Shown here piece after piece: positions 1 through 10,478 of a stretch of DNA of 64,000 nt. The notes below the pieces were generated by a model that saw only the letters and a program-made list of their open reading frames with translations, did no database searches and was not told the origin of the DNA. Origin of the DNA: Cephalotus follicularis. Taxonomy: Eukaryota; Streptophyta; Magnoliopsida; Oxalidales; Cephalotaceae. Made by a program: the position numbers and the translations under genes. The stretch lies in contig BDDD01002279.1 of assembly GCA_001972305.1 (NCBI GenBank), positions 186,001 through 250,000 of the forward strand. The letters are read 5' to 3'. Positions within the stretch are counted from its first letter, which is position 1. Each line of letters begins with the position of its first letter.

Positions 1-419
1 GCATTGACGCCGGTGGCAGAAGGCATCGACAGAGAGAGACGGGAGATAGGAGAGAGATAGCGGGAGAAATGTGAGAGAGAGGCAAAAAAATGAAAGGAAT
101 TTGGCATTTTCCCTTTATATATAACCAAAACAGATTGATTTTGTCCAGAATTTAACCGATACGGGCAAAAATTGGATATTTGGGACATACCACTTGGGTT
201 ATTTTTCTGAATCAGCAGTCTTTTCAGAAAAAACATCATTTAATTTACGGAAAGGCAAATTCATTTCTTATGCAGAAAACCATCAGAATAAAATCATAAA
301 AATTTAAATAATGTCATGATGCATATCATGAATGCCAGAAAACAGATTAACAGACAGATAGACAGACAGAAGCCTCGTAGGCTCACAGACACCGACCGTA
401 CATGGACACGGATGTCACA
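1..419 (-). repeat. 3' LTR (incomplete) of the non-autonomous element
   Basis: Matches 2436-2854 with only scattered differences, ending in the same GGATGTCACA terminus. Only the last 419 of about 964 bases are inside the window. Confidence 0.9.
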
Positions 420-436
420 AACATATCCCCCTTAAC
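420..436 (-). other. Polypurine tract of the non-autonomous element
   Basis: Directly next to the LTR terminus; read on the minus strand it is TTAAGGGGGATATGT-like, the expected plus-strand primer for an element transcribed leftward. The adjoining bases (to about 465) resemble those next to the polypurine tract of the gypsy element at 36558-36600. Confidence 0.75.
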
Positions 437-1874
437 AGAATTTCGTCCTCGAAATTCGCAGAACTCCAAAGGTTGACAAAACAGAAGATCGAACTCATAG
501 TAACTTTTCCACAATACAGAAATTAGATCACCAAAAACTTTCGACAATCGTTTCTATACACATCAGAACCATTTACACATCACTATCAGATTTTGACACC
601 AGAACCAGAAAAGTTTTCCTCCAAGCATAATTCACAAGGTATCTTGACTCGCAAGATTTTATCAATCAGAAACCTCAAGTTCATTCTATAAACAGATCGT
701 GTCAAAACTTTAAGTCACGGATACAGATCCTTAACAGACATTTGATCATAAATATTATTCTATAATCGTCAACATTACCATATTCATAACATATCACTAA
801 AACTCGTAGTATTTTCATCATCTAGGAACTTCAATTCAACATAAAAATTCAATCATGCCAAAACTTTAAACATATGCTAAGGATCCTTAACAGCCACCAA
901 ATCAGCAGAACTCATATTGTAGTCATCGATATCACATAAGCATATCGAGAACCCTACTAACATATTACTACTTTACAGATCCTCATTTCCTATCATCAAG
1001 TCTCCCATAAAACTTGCAGAGGTTAAAACTAAAGTCATCGAAATATAACTCAAGTCAAATCAGATCATATAAGTAACCATTAACTTACTTCAAGGCAAGT
1101 CAGAAGAGTCTGCAAACAAAGCATTCTTATAGACCTCAAGTCCACGATACACATTTTATACCCTAATCATGTAGTGAACCATCAAGCAGAAAGATTGAAT
1201 CCCGAACTTCAATTTAACCTTATTCAAAAGACCATACTCATTTTCTCAAGAGACGTTTATCAACGAACTCCACATTATAACTTCTCGTACTACACCTCAA
1301 AAGATATACAATCATAAAACTTTCCAGAATGATGGATCAATCACATCAACTACTCGACATTTACTGCACAGCAGAGCATCACATTCCTCTAAATCTATTA
1401 ACTCCCAAACATATCCCCCTTAACAGGGAACTCCATCAGACAGAGTATCAGACACCGATCAGAACCTCATCAGAAACTTAATCATAATTCCACAAAACAG
1501 ATAAACATACTAAACTCGAACCTTAAAATATTTCCAAATTAACAAGTTCTAATTCTATAACATCATATATAACCAACCAATAACTTCAGCAACAGAATCA
1601 GACCTCAAAACATCAGCAGACATTTCAGATCTACCATATCAGAACAGGGGAATAAGGGTGTGACACCCTAACAATAACTCTGTTGCGACAGAGAAATCCA
1701 GAGCAGAAATCTCAGACATCAGAACATTTGGGTCGAGCCCAAACGCAAACTCTACCACAAGATGATATCACTTGACCACAAGGCATGCTACCCACACTTA
1801 TACCAGAACTCAGAACTGAATGCCTACCAGAAATGCATGAGATGCAGATGAGTCTAGAGAATCTGAAAACCAAA
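437..1874 (-). other. Non-coding internal region of the non-autonomous element
   Basis: AT-rich, A- and C-biased on the plus strand, with no reading frame resembling retrotransposon proteins. It contains a second exact copy of the polypurine tract and adjoining base context at 1406-1426. Short frames around 1712-2081 are chance frames crossing the primer site and LTR. Confidence 0.6.
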
Positions 1875-1887
1875 AGCTCTGATACCA
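1875..1887 (-). other. Primer binding site (initiator tRNA-Met)
   Basis: Read on minus: TGGTATCAGAGCT, the complement of the 3' end of plant initiator tRNA-Met. It sits three bases from the LTR that starts at 1891, which fixes the element's direction. Confidence 0.9.
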
Positions 1888-1890
1888 AAC

Positions 1891-2854
1891 TGTCACGCCC
1901 GGACCCAGCCCCGCTGGAATCCATCGCGCCCGCTACGAGGCCAAGTCTCCCATCAGAGACTCACCTCGCAGGTTCAGCAGAACAGGGATTCAGAAAATAC
2001 ATTTATAACAGAAAATCTCTTCAAAACATAAAGAAAACAGAAAAGTTTCTTGAAAAACTTGAAAATAATTCTAACTCTTAAAATTTTACGAAAATCAGGC
2101 ATGTAGTATTCATTTATAGGACTATGCCCTGTAAAGAAAAACACAGTTTTATAAATTCACACTCCCGAAGGAGGAAACAGTTTGTAATGGGCTCAGCCCT
2201 CAACAGATCACACTCCCGAAGGGGCCGGCACCGTTCGAACGGCCGTGACGCCAGGAGCCCGAATCTGGGCTCCCCTTGCCTTGACGACCACCAGAGACAC
2301 CGGAACGAAGGAAAACAGGGGCGAAGGGAGAAGTGCTCGCCGGGCGCAAACGACGCGGTTGCCGGCGCAGGGGAGGGGCTCGGCGTGTTCGGGAGGTGAT
2401 GGCGGTCCCGTTGGTACCCTTGCCGGGGTCAGATCGGCACTGACGCCGGTGGCAGAAGGCATCGGCAGAGAGAGACGGGAGATAGGAGAGAGATAGCGGG
2501 AGAGATGTGAGAGAGAGGCAAAAAAATGAAAGGGATTTGGCATTTTCCCTTTATATATAACCAAAACAGATTGATTTTGTCCAGAATTTAACCGATACAG
2601 ACAAAAATTGGATATTTGGGACATACCACTTGAGTTATTTTTCCGAATCAACAGTCTTTTCAGAAAAACATCATTTAATTTACGGAAAGGCAAATTCATT
2701 TCTTATGCAGAAAACCATCAGAATAAAATCGTAAAAATTTAAATAATGTCATGATGCATATCATGAATGCCAGAAAATAGATTAACAGACAGATAGACAA
2801 ACAGAAGCCTCGTAGGCTCACAGACACCGACCGTACAAGGACACGGATGTCACA
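1891..2854 (-). repeat. 5' LTR of the non-autonomous element
   Basis: Runs from TGTCACGCCC to GGATGTCACA (964 bp), with TG...CA ends. It carries two copies of an 'acactcccgaagg' block (about 2158-2172 and 2208-2222), also seen in inverted form in the solo LTR near 4110, and a GC-rich middle (2220-2440). The Y-rich/GA-rich 'gagagagac' stretch near 2465-2515 is where the 5' end of the transcript is expected, by comparison with the related LTRs further right. Confidence 0.85.
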
Positions 2855-3110
2855 ATAAAGGTCAATCCTAACCCGACCGATTTATTAATCGTATCAAAAA
2901 CTCAAACATTAACCCGACTCGTTTATTAAACGGGTTACACATGTATAACTCGTTTAATAAACGAATCAAGTCAAATTAAGTTAGTTGATTTATTTAATAA
3001 TATAAATTTGATTTGATTAAAATCCATTCAAACTTAAATTTTTAATAACAATTAATGATTGATGTATACACACATATACACACTTTAATCAGCATAAATT
3101 ACTTAATTAA

Positions 3111-4555
3111 TGTAACACCCTGTGTTATATTCTGGAGTTAGTTAAATCAAAGAGTATTTTGTGAGTATGTCAATTATATTTTGATATGTGACTTTGGTGA
3201 AATTTTAAAGCTTTCACTAATAAATTGATAGGCTAAGATATGAAGTTTTATTATGACTAAGATACTAGGATGTTTATATGTTAACTATATATGGATTATA
3301 GCCCAAAAGCCTTGCCCCTTAAGCCAGCCAAAATTTTAAATTATTAAGGCCCAAGAACATTGTATTATTGTAAGTTAAATTTTGGCCCAGACCATACAAG
3401 ATCTCTACTTCCTTATGCAGCCGACTTTTACTTGAGAAGGACCCAAAAACATTTGCTTCATGTCTTCTCCCATTAGCCGACCATACTTGAAGGACCTCCA
3501 ATGTCCTAGACCCTTCTACAATATTCCAACAAGCTTATAAACATTCATATGAGTGACAACATTGGGTTCTTTGCTCTCTTATGCCAACCGAACCACAACT
3601 CCTCAAGCTCTTCATTCTACACGATTTTGGGGACTTAGCAAGTGGTGAAAAATACGGCATCTTCTTCCTTCTCCCTCATTCGGCCGAAGCTTGCTCCACC
3701 TGCCAAGCTTCCATTTCCTCCTCAACTCTCTTCAAGAATACAAGTTCAGTTGTTGTATGGATGCATTAGGGAATGATTTGTCCCAACTCACTTAGTCATT
3801 TGGACTAACCCCCTCCCAGAAATTTGTTTTGCAGTTGAGGCAGCAGTAGACGATCCAGTAAGATAGTAGCAGGTTTTGGAGGTTGACCACTGACCAAAGC
3901 ACCATTCACTGGCAGTCATGGACAGTTCCACATGCATACATTGGGGCATTTTGGGTTAATTTATTCATTATATGAAATAGTTGGTATTTTCGGAGTTATT
4001 GTCCCATTTTTTTTATAATTATGATTGTATAGTGGTGTGACGAGTCATGTATGATTTTGATGATCTTGTGATAAAATAGAACTAAAATGAACTGCTGATT
4101 CCTCCTTCGGGAGTGTGGAAAGTATAAAACTGTGATTTTATACAGGTGAAAAATTTGGAAAATACCCATTTTTAGGGGGAACTCTTGCAGTTTTTCTGCA
4201 GAATTTTCACCTTATTTAATGGATAGATAAATAGACAATTACTATAGAGATTGAATTGAAATGGTAATAATAGGCTCAGGAGGTCAGAATGAAATATATT
4301 TGGTGAGTGCTAGGTTATAAAGGGTTTATAAATGTGTTATGTTATAAGGATAATTGGTTGATTAAGTGATTACGAATGACAAAGATGGCCTAATGGAAAG
4401 GTTAATATAAAAAAACTCTAAAGTTAAGCGTGCTCGAGAGAAAGAAATTTTAAGATGGATGACCTCTTGGGAAGTAGGTTGTGTCATGCATAGTTAGTCT
4501 GTTAACAGGCACGGCTCGTCGGTAAGGGTTACAATTAAAAGGACGAGTCGTGACA
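3111..4555 (+). mobile_element. Solo LTR, gypsy-type, with 5-bp target duplication
   Basis: Starts TGTAACACCC and ends GTCGTGACA, flanked on both sides by ATTAA (3106-3110 and 4556-4560). No internal region remains, so this is the product of LTR-LTR recombination. It contains a TATAAA at about 3535, the hairpin block TTAGTC-atttg-GACTAA followed by CCCCCTCCC at 3792-3816, and a 'ctccttcgggagtgtgg' segment near 4112 shared with other LTRs here. Short frames at 3319-3501 and 3581-3769 show no known family. Confidence 0.85.
3792..3816 (+). promoter_or_regulatory. Conserved LTR hairpin block (copy 1)
   Basis: A 6-bp perfect stem TTAGTC/GACTAA with 5-base loop, then CCCCCTCCC. The same block occurs in three other LTRs at 14435-14460, 34421-34446 (minus) and 44752-44777 (minus). 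Its function is unknown; transcript processing or packaging is a guess. Confidence 0.5.
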
Positions 4556-5102
4556 ATTAATATGTTCATCTATTATGAAAGAGAGTGAAAAAGATAATTG
4601 TTATTGTAAATTAATACTATTTTATAATTTTGATAGTTAATTAAATATGCTTTATGTTTTATTGTTAATGTCTTATAACAAGGATAAACAATATTATATC
4701 AAATTAATCATATTGATAGTGAACATAATTAATAAACGTGTCAATTGCGGGTCAATTTCGGGTTCGTGAGTTGACCCGAAATTGACCTATTTATTAATCT
4801 TGTCAAACGGGTTGACCCAAAATTGACATGAACCTATTTAAGCTTGACCATAACCCGTTTATTTTGTATTGATTGCATGTCGTGTTATGACCCAAATTGC
4901 CACCCTTAATTGGAGATTTGGGTCCTTACATGACTGGACATAAAAAAGAAGGTCAAAGGACATTAGAAACCCTCAAACTTTAAGTGTTTATTCACTTGAG
5001 TCTCTGTGCAAAATTCATGTTTACTTAACCCCTTCTACTTATAAAATTTATTCAAATGAGCCCCTCTGTACAAAATTCCGTTAGTGATACTAACGTGGTC
5101 GT

Positions 5103-5449
5103 TAAAATTATGCTGACTGGACTTTAAAAAAATAGGCTAATATCACCTATCATTTTTTAATAATTTTTTATTCAATATTATGTAACTCTTTCTCCCATTC
5201 TCTTCTCCCTCTCTCTTTCTAACTCTAATAGCACCTAGAACCACCATATCCACATCCAAACCACATTCCGCCAATACTCAAACTACTGGCTCCAAACATA
5301 ACAATCACTTCAACCCGTAATAACAAACCTACACCCAATCGCAAACAAAAAACAACATCATGCCATATTACCATACTACTAAATAAAAATTATTAAAAAG
5401 TGATAGGTGGTATTAGCCTATTTTTAAAAGTCCAATAAGCATAATTTTG
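5103..5449. mobile_element. MITE with about 67-bp terminal inverted repeats
   Basis: Left arm 5103-5170 and right arm 5383-5449 are inverted copies of each other with a few mismatches (both contain 'aataggctaata.cacctatca'). The core is C-rich noncoding sequence with no frame. Long arms and lack of coding suggest a Mutator-like or similar DNA-element derivative. Homology may extend left of 5103, but the right side is cut off by unrelated sequence starting near 5450. Confidence 0.6.
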
Positions 5450-6156
5450 AAAGCGTCGACGTTTTCATGACCCCACTAGCTATTTACGAAGGAAAGCATC
5501 GACGCATTCTGTGAAAGCGTCGACGCATTTCCTACAGTTTTACCCAAACTGAACTATTTGAAATGAAAATGACTTTTCTCAATTAATTTTCATCCCGGGT
5601 CTTTCCTAGACTCGTGTTTGACTTATCAAACACTGTTTTAACACTGCATTACACAATTTGATCTTGGATCAATATTTATATTCATTCGTCAACCTTTGAC
5701 TTTTGAAATGAGTTGTTTTTACAACTAAATAGTTTTAACTCACTGGTTTCCCTTTGGTAGCTTTTCTAGGCCCAATAACTAGCTTTGTAAACTTGTTTTT
5801 ATAAACCTTTCCACTAGTTTCTCTGTGGAACACCTTCGGGTGAGTTTTATAAATAGTTTTAAAGTATTTTGCTTTGAATCGGTTACGAGAGAATTGCACT
5901 CTCTGGATTTCAACTGTTTTGCCATTGTTGGTTATAGAACAATACTCATCTCTTGTCATCATTTACAATGCTTTTACCACTGATGATTTTAAAGTATCTT
6001 TTGAAAAGGATCTTAACTGTCTTAACGTGTATCAACTTTAAACTGGTTTTACAGTTGTTTTGAGCATTCCATCGTGCGTCGATGATGACTCAATCTTTCA
6101 CAGATACTGTTTTACTCGAGCAAACTATGGGTGACTCCTTTTGTATAACTACTTGT
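5450..6156. repeat. Unclassified repeat remnant with GTCGAC motifs
   Basis: Begins directly at the end of the MITE and runs to the LTR at 6157. The first 80 bases hold three copies of the motif 'aaGCRTCGACGc' (near 5452, 5489 and 5515), the same motif that forms large clusters at 29.8, 39.7 and 56.7 kb. The rest is T-rich with 'gtgtttgac...tcaaacact' inverted text near 5620. Frames at 5735-5962 and 6082-6279 look fortuitous. Probably a truncated LTR. Confidence 0.35.
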
Positions 6157-6457
6157 TGTAATAGCCCTAAATATTATAAAGAATTATTATTGGGCTTTGT
6201 AATTATTTTCTTGCTTTTTTGGGCTGGGCCCGAATTTCATGATGAATATATTTGGGCCTTAATGGAGCATAATTTGTAAACTTGGGCTAAAGGAATTATG
6301 TTATTCTCCTTGGGCCGGATTTAATGGTATAATTGGAATTTTGGGCTTGTATGTGGAAAGCTTAATTTGGCCCAAGTGGAGGAGGCTGGCCCAAGCCCAG
6401 CAATGGCCTTTCACCCGTTAGTTTGGTCTAGGAAGTTCCAGACTCTTCCATGGCCAT

Positions 6458-6465
6458 TATAAAAG
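6458..6465 (+). promoter_or_regulatory. TATA box of the LTR promoter
   Basis: TATAAAAG in a GC-containing context, about 300 bases into the LTR. A start site near 6490 would give a transcript leader with 'cttttcagccattttcttcac'. Confidence 0.5.
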
Positions 6466-7203
6466 GAAAGTGAGACCTGTAAGACATACTTTTCAGCCAT
6501 TTTCTTCACAATACGTTCCAGAGAATTCGGGAGAGAAAGAGAGAATGAGAGTGTGGACAAGAAGGGCACTGTCCATGGAGCCCCCATGTCCTCGACACCC
6601 TATTTGTATAAATTCCCCTTTCCTAGGAGTAAGGCGGTGTGTAAGGAGGAAGAAATTGACAAGCTAGAAGTGTAGCAGTCCCCAGCCTTAAGGAAAGCCA
6701 GGATTTACGAGGAGAGGGGGAAGCATCTTCGTTTTCAACCATTACCCAGGTAGGTTGCTTCACATCCGAACGCCTACCAGCTAGTGTATGTGTATGCTTG
6801 TGTGTCTGCTATGCATGTTTTTTTCTTGTTTGTTGCTTGGTTGGTTGTGTTTTATTGTTTGTGTAGATGTGTTATCATTATTGTTGTTTGTAGTAGAGCA
6901 AAAGGCTAGAATGAATGTGTACTAGTCCCTGGCATTGCAATCGTGCACAAATAGCATGCCACATACATTGGCGTCATTAGTCGTGATGGAACCTAGGCTC
7001 TCCTGACCATGCCTCCGAGCATGGCGACGCGCTGAGCTCCTTGCCAGCAGATGCCTGAATTCCTTCATTTCTAGTATGCGCCAAGTATGCGTTCAAAGTG
7101 TGCTATTTACGATCCCTGTATAGCATGCCAGACCTACGTTGAGCTCCACTGCCAACACCAGGGGTGCCGGGAACCAGGTATGCACCTGGACAGTGCCAGA
7201 GGA

Positions 7204-7320
7204 GAAGGGGACACCGAGGAGACGATGCCCGGGGTGACATGCCCGAGGAGACGATGCCCGAGGAGACTATGCCCGGGGTGACATGCCCGAGGAGACGATG
7301 CCCGGGGTGACATGCGTCCA
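7204..7320 (+). repeat. LTR minisatellite, GC-rich 'acatgcccgaggagacgatg' type
   Basis: Several imperfect units of 15-20 bp built from 'gatgcccg', 'gaggagac' and 'gggtgacatg'. A similar vocabulary recurs in the different LTR at 14930-15130. Confidence 0.7.
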
Positions 7321-7769
7321 AGGAGATGTGATGCCAGGGCAGATATGCCTGAGCTCCTCTGTCAATGCCTGGGGAGCCATATGCCCGAGGTGTTGACGTG
7401 ATGCACCAAGGGTTCCTTAGGCCAGAGGTGGAGCTCCATGCACTGGTACGCGCCAAGCTCTCCTCTGCCCTGCATCCTTAGTATGCGCCAAGAAGAAGGG
7501 GCATGCCTGCATGCGTCCATGCGTGTGCATGCTCCAACAATACCTAGCCCACCTGTGTCCCCTGGCTAGTAATGAGTAAAGGAAATTGCTACGTATGCTC
7601 CATGCACACTTTGAGGTGAACCTTGCGCATGGAAAGTGCCATGCACAATGGTGAGCCCTGGTCTGGCTAAAGAAATGGATTTAGAATGCTAAAGGAATAA
7701 AAACGAAAATAATTAAGGGAAGGAAATAGAATTAGAAAATGGAATAAAAAAGGAAAAGACTTAGATAGA

Positions 7770-8010
7770 TGGTCCCAGGCTGGTGAGCCCAACAGGGGAG
7801 AATTCCTCCTAGCAGGTGAGCCCAAGGGGTGAACTCCGCCAGGCTGGTGATCTCGGGCGAATCCGCCAATGGTGAACCTAAGGGTGAATTCCGCCAGAGC
7901 TGGTGATCCAAAGGGTGAACCGCAGAGCAGGTGAGCAAAGGGTGAATTCCGCTCAGCAGGTGAAACTGGAGGAGAATACCGCGGGTTGGTGAGCCTAAAC
8001 ATGAACCTTG
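7770..8010 (+). repeat. LTR minisatellite, 'caggtgagcc..gggtgaattccgc' type
   Basis: About seven degenerate units of roughly 27-37 bp, each beginning near 'caggctggtga' or 'caggtgag' and ending 'aattccgc'. Spacing is too irregular for CRISPR, and the context is a plant LTR. Confidence 0.7.
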
Positions 8011-8562
8011 TACACTGACCAGACCATAGGATGACCAGACTAGACTCCTCTGCATGTGATATGTATGGCTTGAGTAGAGTATTCCGAGGACAAAGGATGA
8101 TAAAGGTTATGTTATGGATTTTGGACTCATGCATTGTGTTTTATGATATTTTCTCCTCTGCTTTTATTGGTTGTTCCTCTTGTATGTGCCCGTATATGAG
8201 ATAACCTACACAATCCCAAGGGTTACTGACCCATTCCTTTGAATAGGCCAGGTACAGGAACAGGAAGTGGAGGCACATCGCAGCAGTACCAAGGCTAAAT
8301 ATATTGTAAGTCTCTCATCAACAGTACGCTTCATGATCAGGCTTGAAAGAAATAAACATGTATTCATTTTTTTTATATGCTGGTTTGTAGCAGTGTTTTC
8401 TAAATGTATTGAACTGGGTCTGTATATCCACACATTAAATAATTGGTTGATGTTATGATTAATTAAGTTTTAAATTTTTTATGGATAATTTTATGATGGT
8501 TGTACGGATTGCCACGTGTTGAGTCATGGGGCCCAACCCATGGTTCGGGGTGTGACAAGTTT

Positions 8563-8575
8563 TGGTATCAGAGCT
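8563..8575 (+). other. Primer binding site (initiator tRNA-Met)
   Basis: TGGTATCAGAGCT, five bases after the LTR terminus TGTGACA. Confidence 0.9.
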
Positions 8576-8664
8576 GTACTATTCTAGATATATTGGGATA
8601 GGACCCTTGGCAAGTGAAATTAAGATATATGTGTGGATATTGACCCGTTCTTTTATGAATCAGA

Positions 8665-9990
8665 ATGGAAAGAGGACGGAGTATAAGCATACGAGGAGAG
8701 AAGTCTGGGCCGTCTACGAGACGTACCCGTTCAAATAGAGGTACCGAAGAACAAGGAGAAGTTAATGCACCTCAGGTAGCAGAACCTGTTGTTGCTGCCA
8801 GAGAGGAATGAAGAGGGTTCATGAGGAGAATGAGGGCTATGATAAGCCAGATGCATGAGTTTATGCAACCGCAGCCGGACGAAGATGAACCACCTATTGC
8901 CGTACCAGCTGCACGTGCAACCGAAGTGCATGAGCAGACATCTACTGTCAGACTAGCCAGACGGGCTGAGGGAGAAAGAAGATCAGTCAACCAACCTTCA
9001 TGGCGAGAGAACCCTTTGATTGGATTTCTAAAGTTAAATCCTCCAGTCTTCACAGGAGATCCTGACGGTATTTCGGCGGAGAGATGGATAATGTAATTGG
9101 ACAAGATCTTCCGAGTTATGGGTTGCTCCGACTCTCAGAAGGTTGTGTTTGCGACGTACATGTTACAAGGAGAGGCAGAACACTGGTGGAAGATGATTGA
9201 ATCCCAGTGGGAAATATCTGGAACGACATATTCTTGGGATGCCTTTAAATCAGAGTTCAATGACCGATTCTATCCCGATTGACACAGGGAGATATGACTG
9301 TGGCCCAGTATGAGGCCAAGTTCATCGAGTTATCAAGGATAGCTCCATATCTGGTGAATACTGAGTCAAGGAAGGCTAAGAAGTTCCTTGGTGGACTACG
9401 ACCTGACATCCAGGAGAAGTTAGTGCCCCTGCATTTGCGATCCTTCTTTGAGTTATCTAACAGGGCACGTGAAGTTGAAGCCTTGGCTCAACGGTTTCAG
9501 AACTTAGAAATACAGACAGGCCAACGGAGACCTGCCCCTCCTGGTGATCAGTCAGGAAGGAGTTCTGGTAGTAGCAATAAATCCCGTAGGTCTGGATATT
9601 ATAGCAGTCCGAGGCAAGGAGAATCTCCCCGCAGTATTGGTAAACCCGCAGGACCTTCGAGGTTGGGAAGACAATCTCGTGGTTCTAAACAGAGAAGACC
9701 CGGTCGTGATGCACGACGGAGGCGTCAGCGAAGGACAGCTTCAGAAGGAGGTTCCTATAGACTTGCCGATGATGAACAGGAGTCTATTGAACCCTGTATG
9801 TATTGTGGTCGTACCAACCATGCTTCTGAGGATTGCTGGTGGAAAGATGGTAGGTGTTGGACTTGTGGAGCTTCAGATGATATATCCACTCAATGTCCAC
9901 AGAATCAGTTCAACCCAGGAGGTCAAAAAGGACAAGGTTCGAACCGACAGCAGGGAAGTTTCCAGCAAGGCTGCCCTAGCACTAGTTCAC
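8665..9990 (+). pseudogene. gag of the plus-strand gypsy element (broken)
   Basis: Gag forms the cytoplasmic particle that packages element RNA. Starting at the ATG at 8665, the frame reads a basic, disordered N-terminus, then the retrotransposon Gag core (PPVFTGDPDG near 9045, EAEHWWKM near 9175, FNDRFYPD near 9260), continuing past a frame change with MTVAQYEAKFIELSRIAPYLV (9290-9350) and FLGGLRPDIQEKL. The C-terminus is basic and ends in a CCHC-like pair, CMYCGRTNHASEDC (about 9797) and CWTCGASDDISTQC (about 9857); the second has lost its histidine. Damage: TGA at 8808, TAA at 9094 and a frameshift near 9280. The rest reads cleanly, so decay is moderate. Primer site and LTR just upstream support the start. 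Confidence 0.8.
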
Positions 9991-10029
9991 GTGGAGACCG
10001 TGGCAAACAGTCAACGGGATCTGCACCTA

Positions 10030-10478
10030 TGGTACAAGGAAGAGTATACGCTATGGGTCAGCGAGCTGCAGCTGGATCACCCTCAGTGATTGGAGGTATG
10101 GTTTATGTATCTCAACACTTGGCACGAACATTGATTGATTCAGGCTCCTCCCATTCATATATTGCTTCTCATTTCATAAGTTGTATGAATGTGGAGCCCG
10201 AGCCTTTACCTTTTGTGATAGAGGTTAGCACACCTGTAGGAGAGTCGGCCACCTCCCGATGGGTGTGTAGATCGTGTGCCATTGAGATTTCTAGACATGT
10301 TCTTCCGGCAAACCTTATAGTACCGCCGATGGCGAACTTGATATGATTCTCGGTATGGATTGGCTGTCAGAACATTATGCACATGTGGATTGTAATAGGA
10401 AAGTTGTAACCTTCCATTTTCCAGGACAGTCTCCGTTCCAGTTTATCGGGACGTTAGAGCGTCAGCCGGTTTCCGTGA
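10030..10478 (+). pseudogene. Aspartic protease region of the plus-strand gypsy element (truncated)
   Basis: Continues in the gag frame. It has the retropepsin signature LIDSGSSHSYIA (about 10130; catalytic Asp-Ser-Gly intact), then after a frameshift near 10345 the typical downstream text MILGMDWLSEHYA and VTFHFPG. Similarity stops at 10478, where an Athila-like LTR begins. In the family this enzyme cuts the Gag-Pol precursor; here it could not be joined to any reverse transcriptase. Confidence 0.75.

Larger units (their letters stand above)
1..2854 (-). mobile_element. Non-autonomous LTR retrotransposon, Tekay/gypsy-related (partial at window edge)
   Basis: The first 419 bases repeat the last 419 bases of 1891-2854 almost exactly, so these are the two LTRs of one element whose left end lies outside the window. 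Orientation is minus: a primer site complementary to initiator tRNA-Met lies just left of the right LTR, and a polypurine tract (read on minus) borders the left LTR. The internal part is only about 1.47 kb and has no gag or pol similarity in any frame I read, so replication must have used proteins of another element. LTR text near 2040-2200 matches LTR text of the large gypsy element at 33857-46890 (the stretch around 'ctaactcttaaa' and 'gggctcagccctcaac'), and the 3' internal end matches too, which points to that family as the helper. The right flank begins 'ataaa'; the matching target duplication would lie outside the window. Confidence 0.85.
2855..4907. mobile_element. Non-autonomous hAT-like element, split by LTR insertions
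   Basis: The two halves (2855-3110 and 4561-4907) share the repetitive 'acccg...gtttattaa' text typical of plant non-autonomous hAT elements. The right end, GACCCAAATTGCCACCCTTA at 4888-4907, is the usual hAT-type terminus (mirror of TAAGGGTGGCAATTTGGGTC). The left terminus is missing, presumably beyond the LTR element at 1-2854. A solo LTR with exact target duplication separates the halves. There is no transposase coding. Confidence 0.55.
6157..8557 (+). repeat. 5' LTR (2.4 kb) of the plus-strand gypsy element
   Basis: TGTAATAGCCC...GTGTGACA, placed by the primer site five bases downstream. TATAAAAG lies at 6458. The middle is unusually GC-rich and repetitive: 'gatgcccg/gaggagac' repeats at 7204-7320 and 'ggtgagcc...gggtgaattccgc' repeats at 7770-8010. 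Open frames inside it (7087-7456, 7667-8134) follow from the repeat periodicity and base bias and match no family I know. Confidence 0.75.
6157..10478 (+). mobile_element. Ty3/gypsy (chromovirus-like) element, 5' part only
   Basis: Ordered parts are LTR (6157-8557), tRNA-Met primer site (8563-8575), gag (8665 on) and protease (to 10478). The sequence then changes abruptly to an Athila-like LTR. No reverse transcriptase, integrase or 3' LTR of this element is found downstream in the window, so the 3' half was lost rather than only interrupted. Confidence 0.75.

Noticed and set aside
1785..2699. Open frames across the LTR of the first element
   Set aside because: They cross the primer site and LTR boundary and show no similarity; the region is regulatory sequence.
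7087..8134. Several open frames of 60-155 codons on both strands
   Set aside because: They lie in GC-rich minisatellites within an LTR; the translations are repetitive (runs like PGIVSSGI) and match no family I know.
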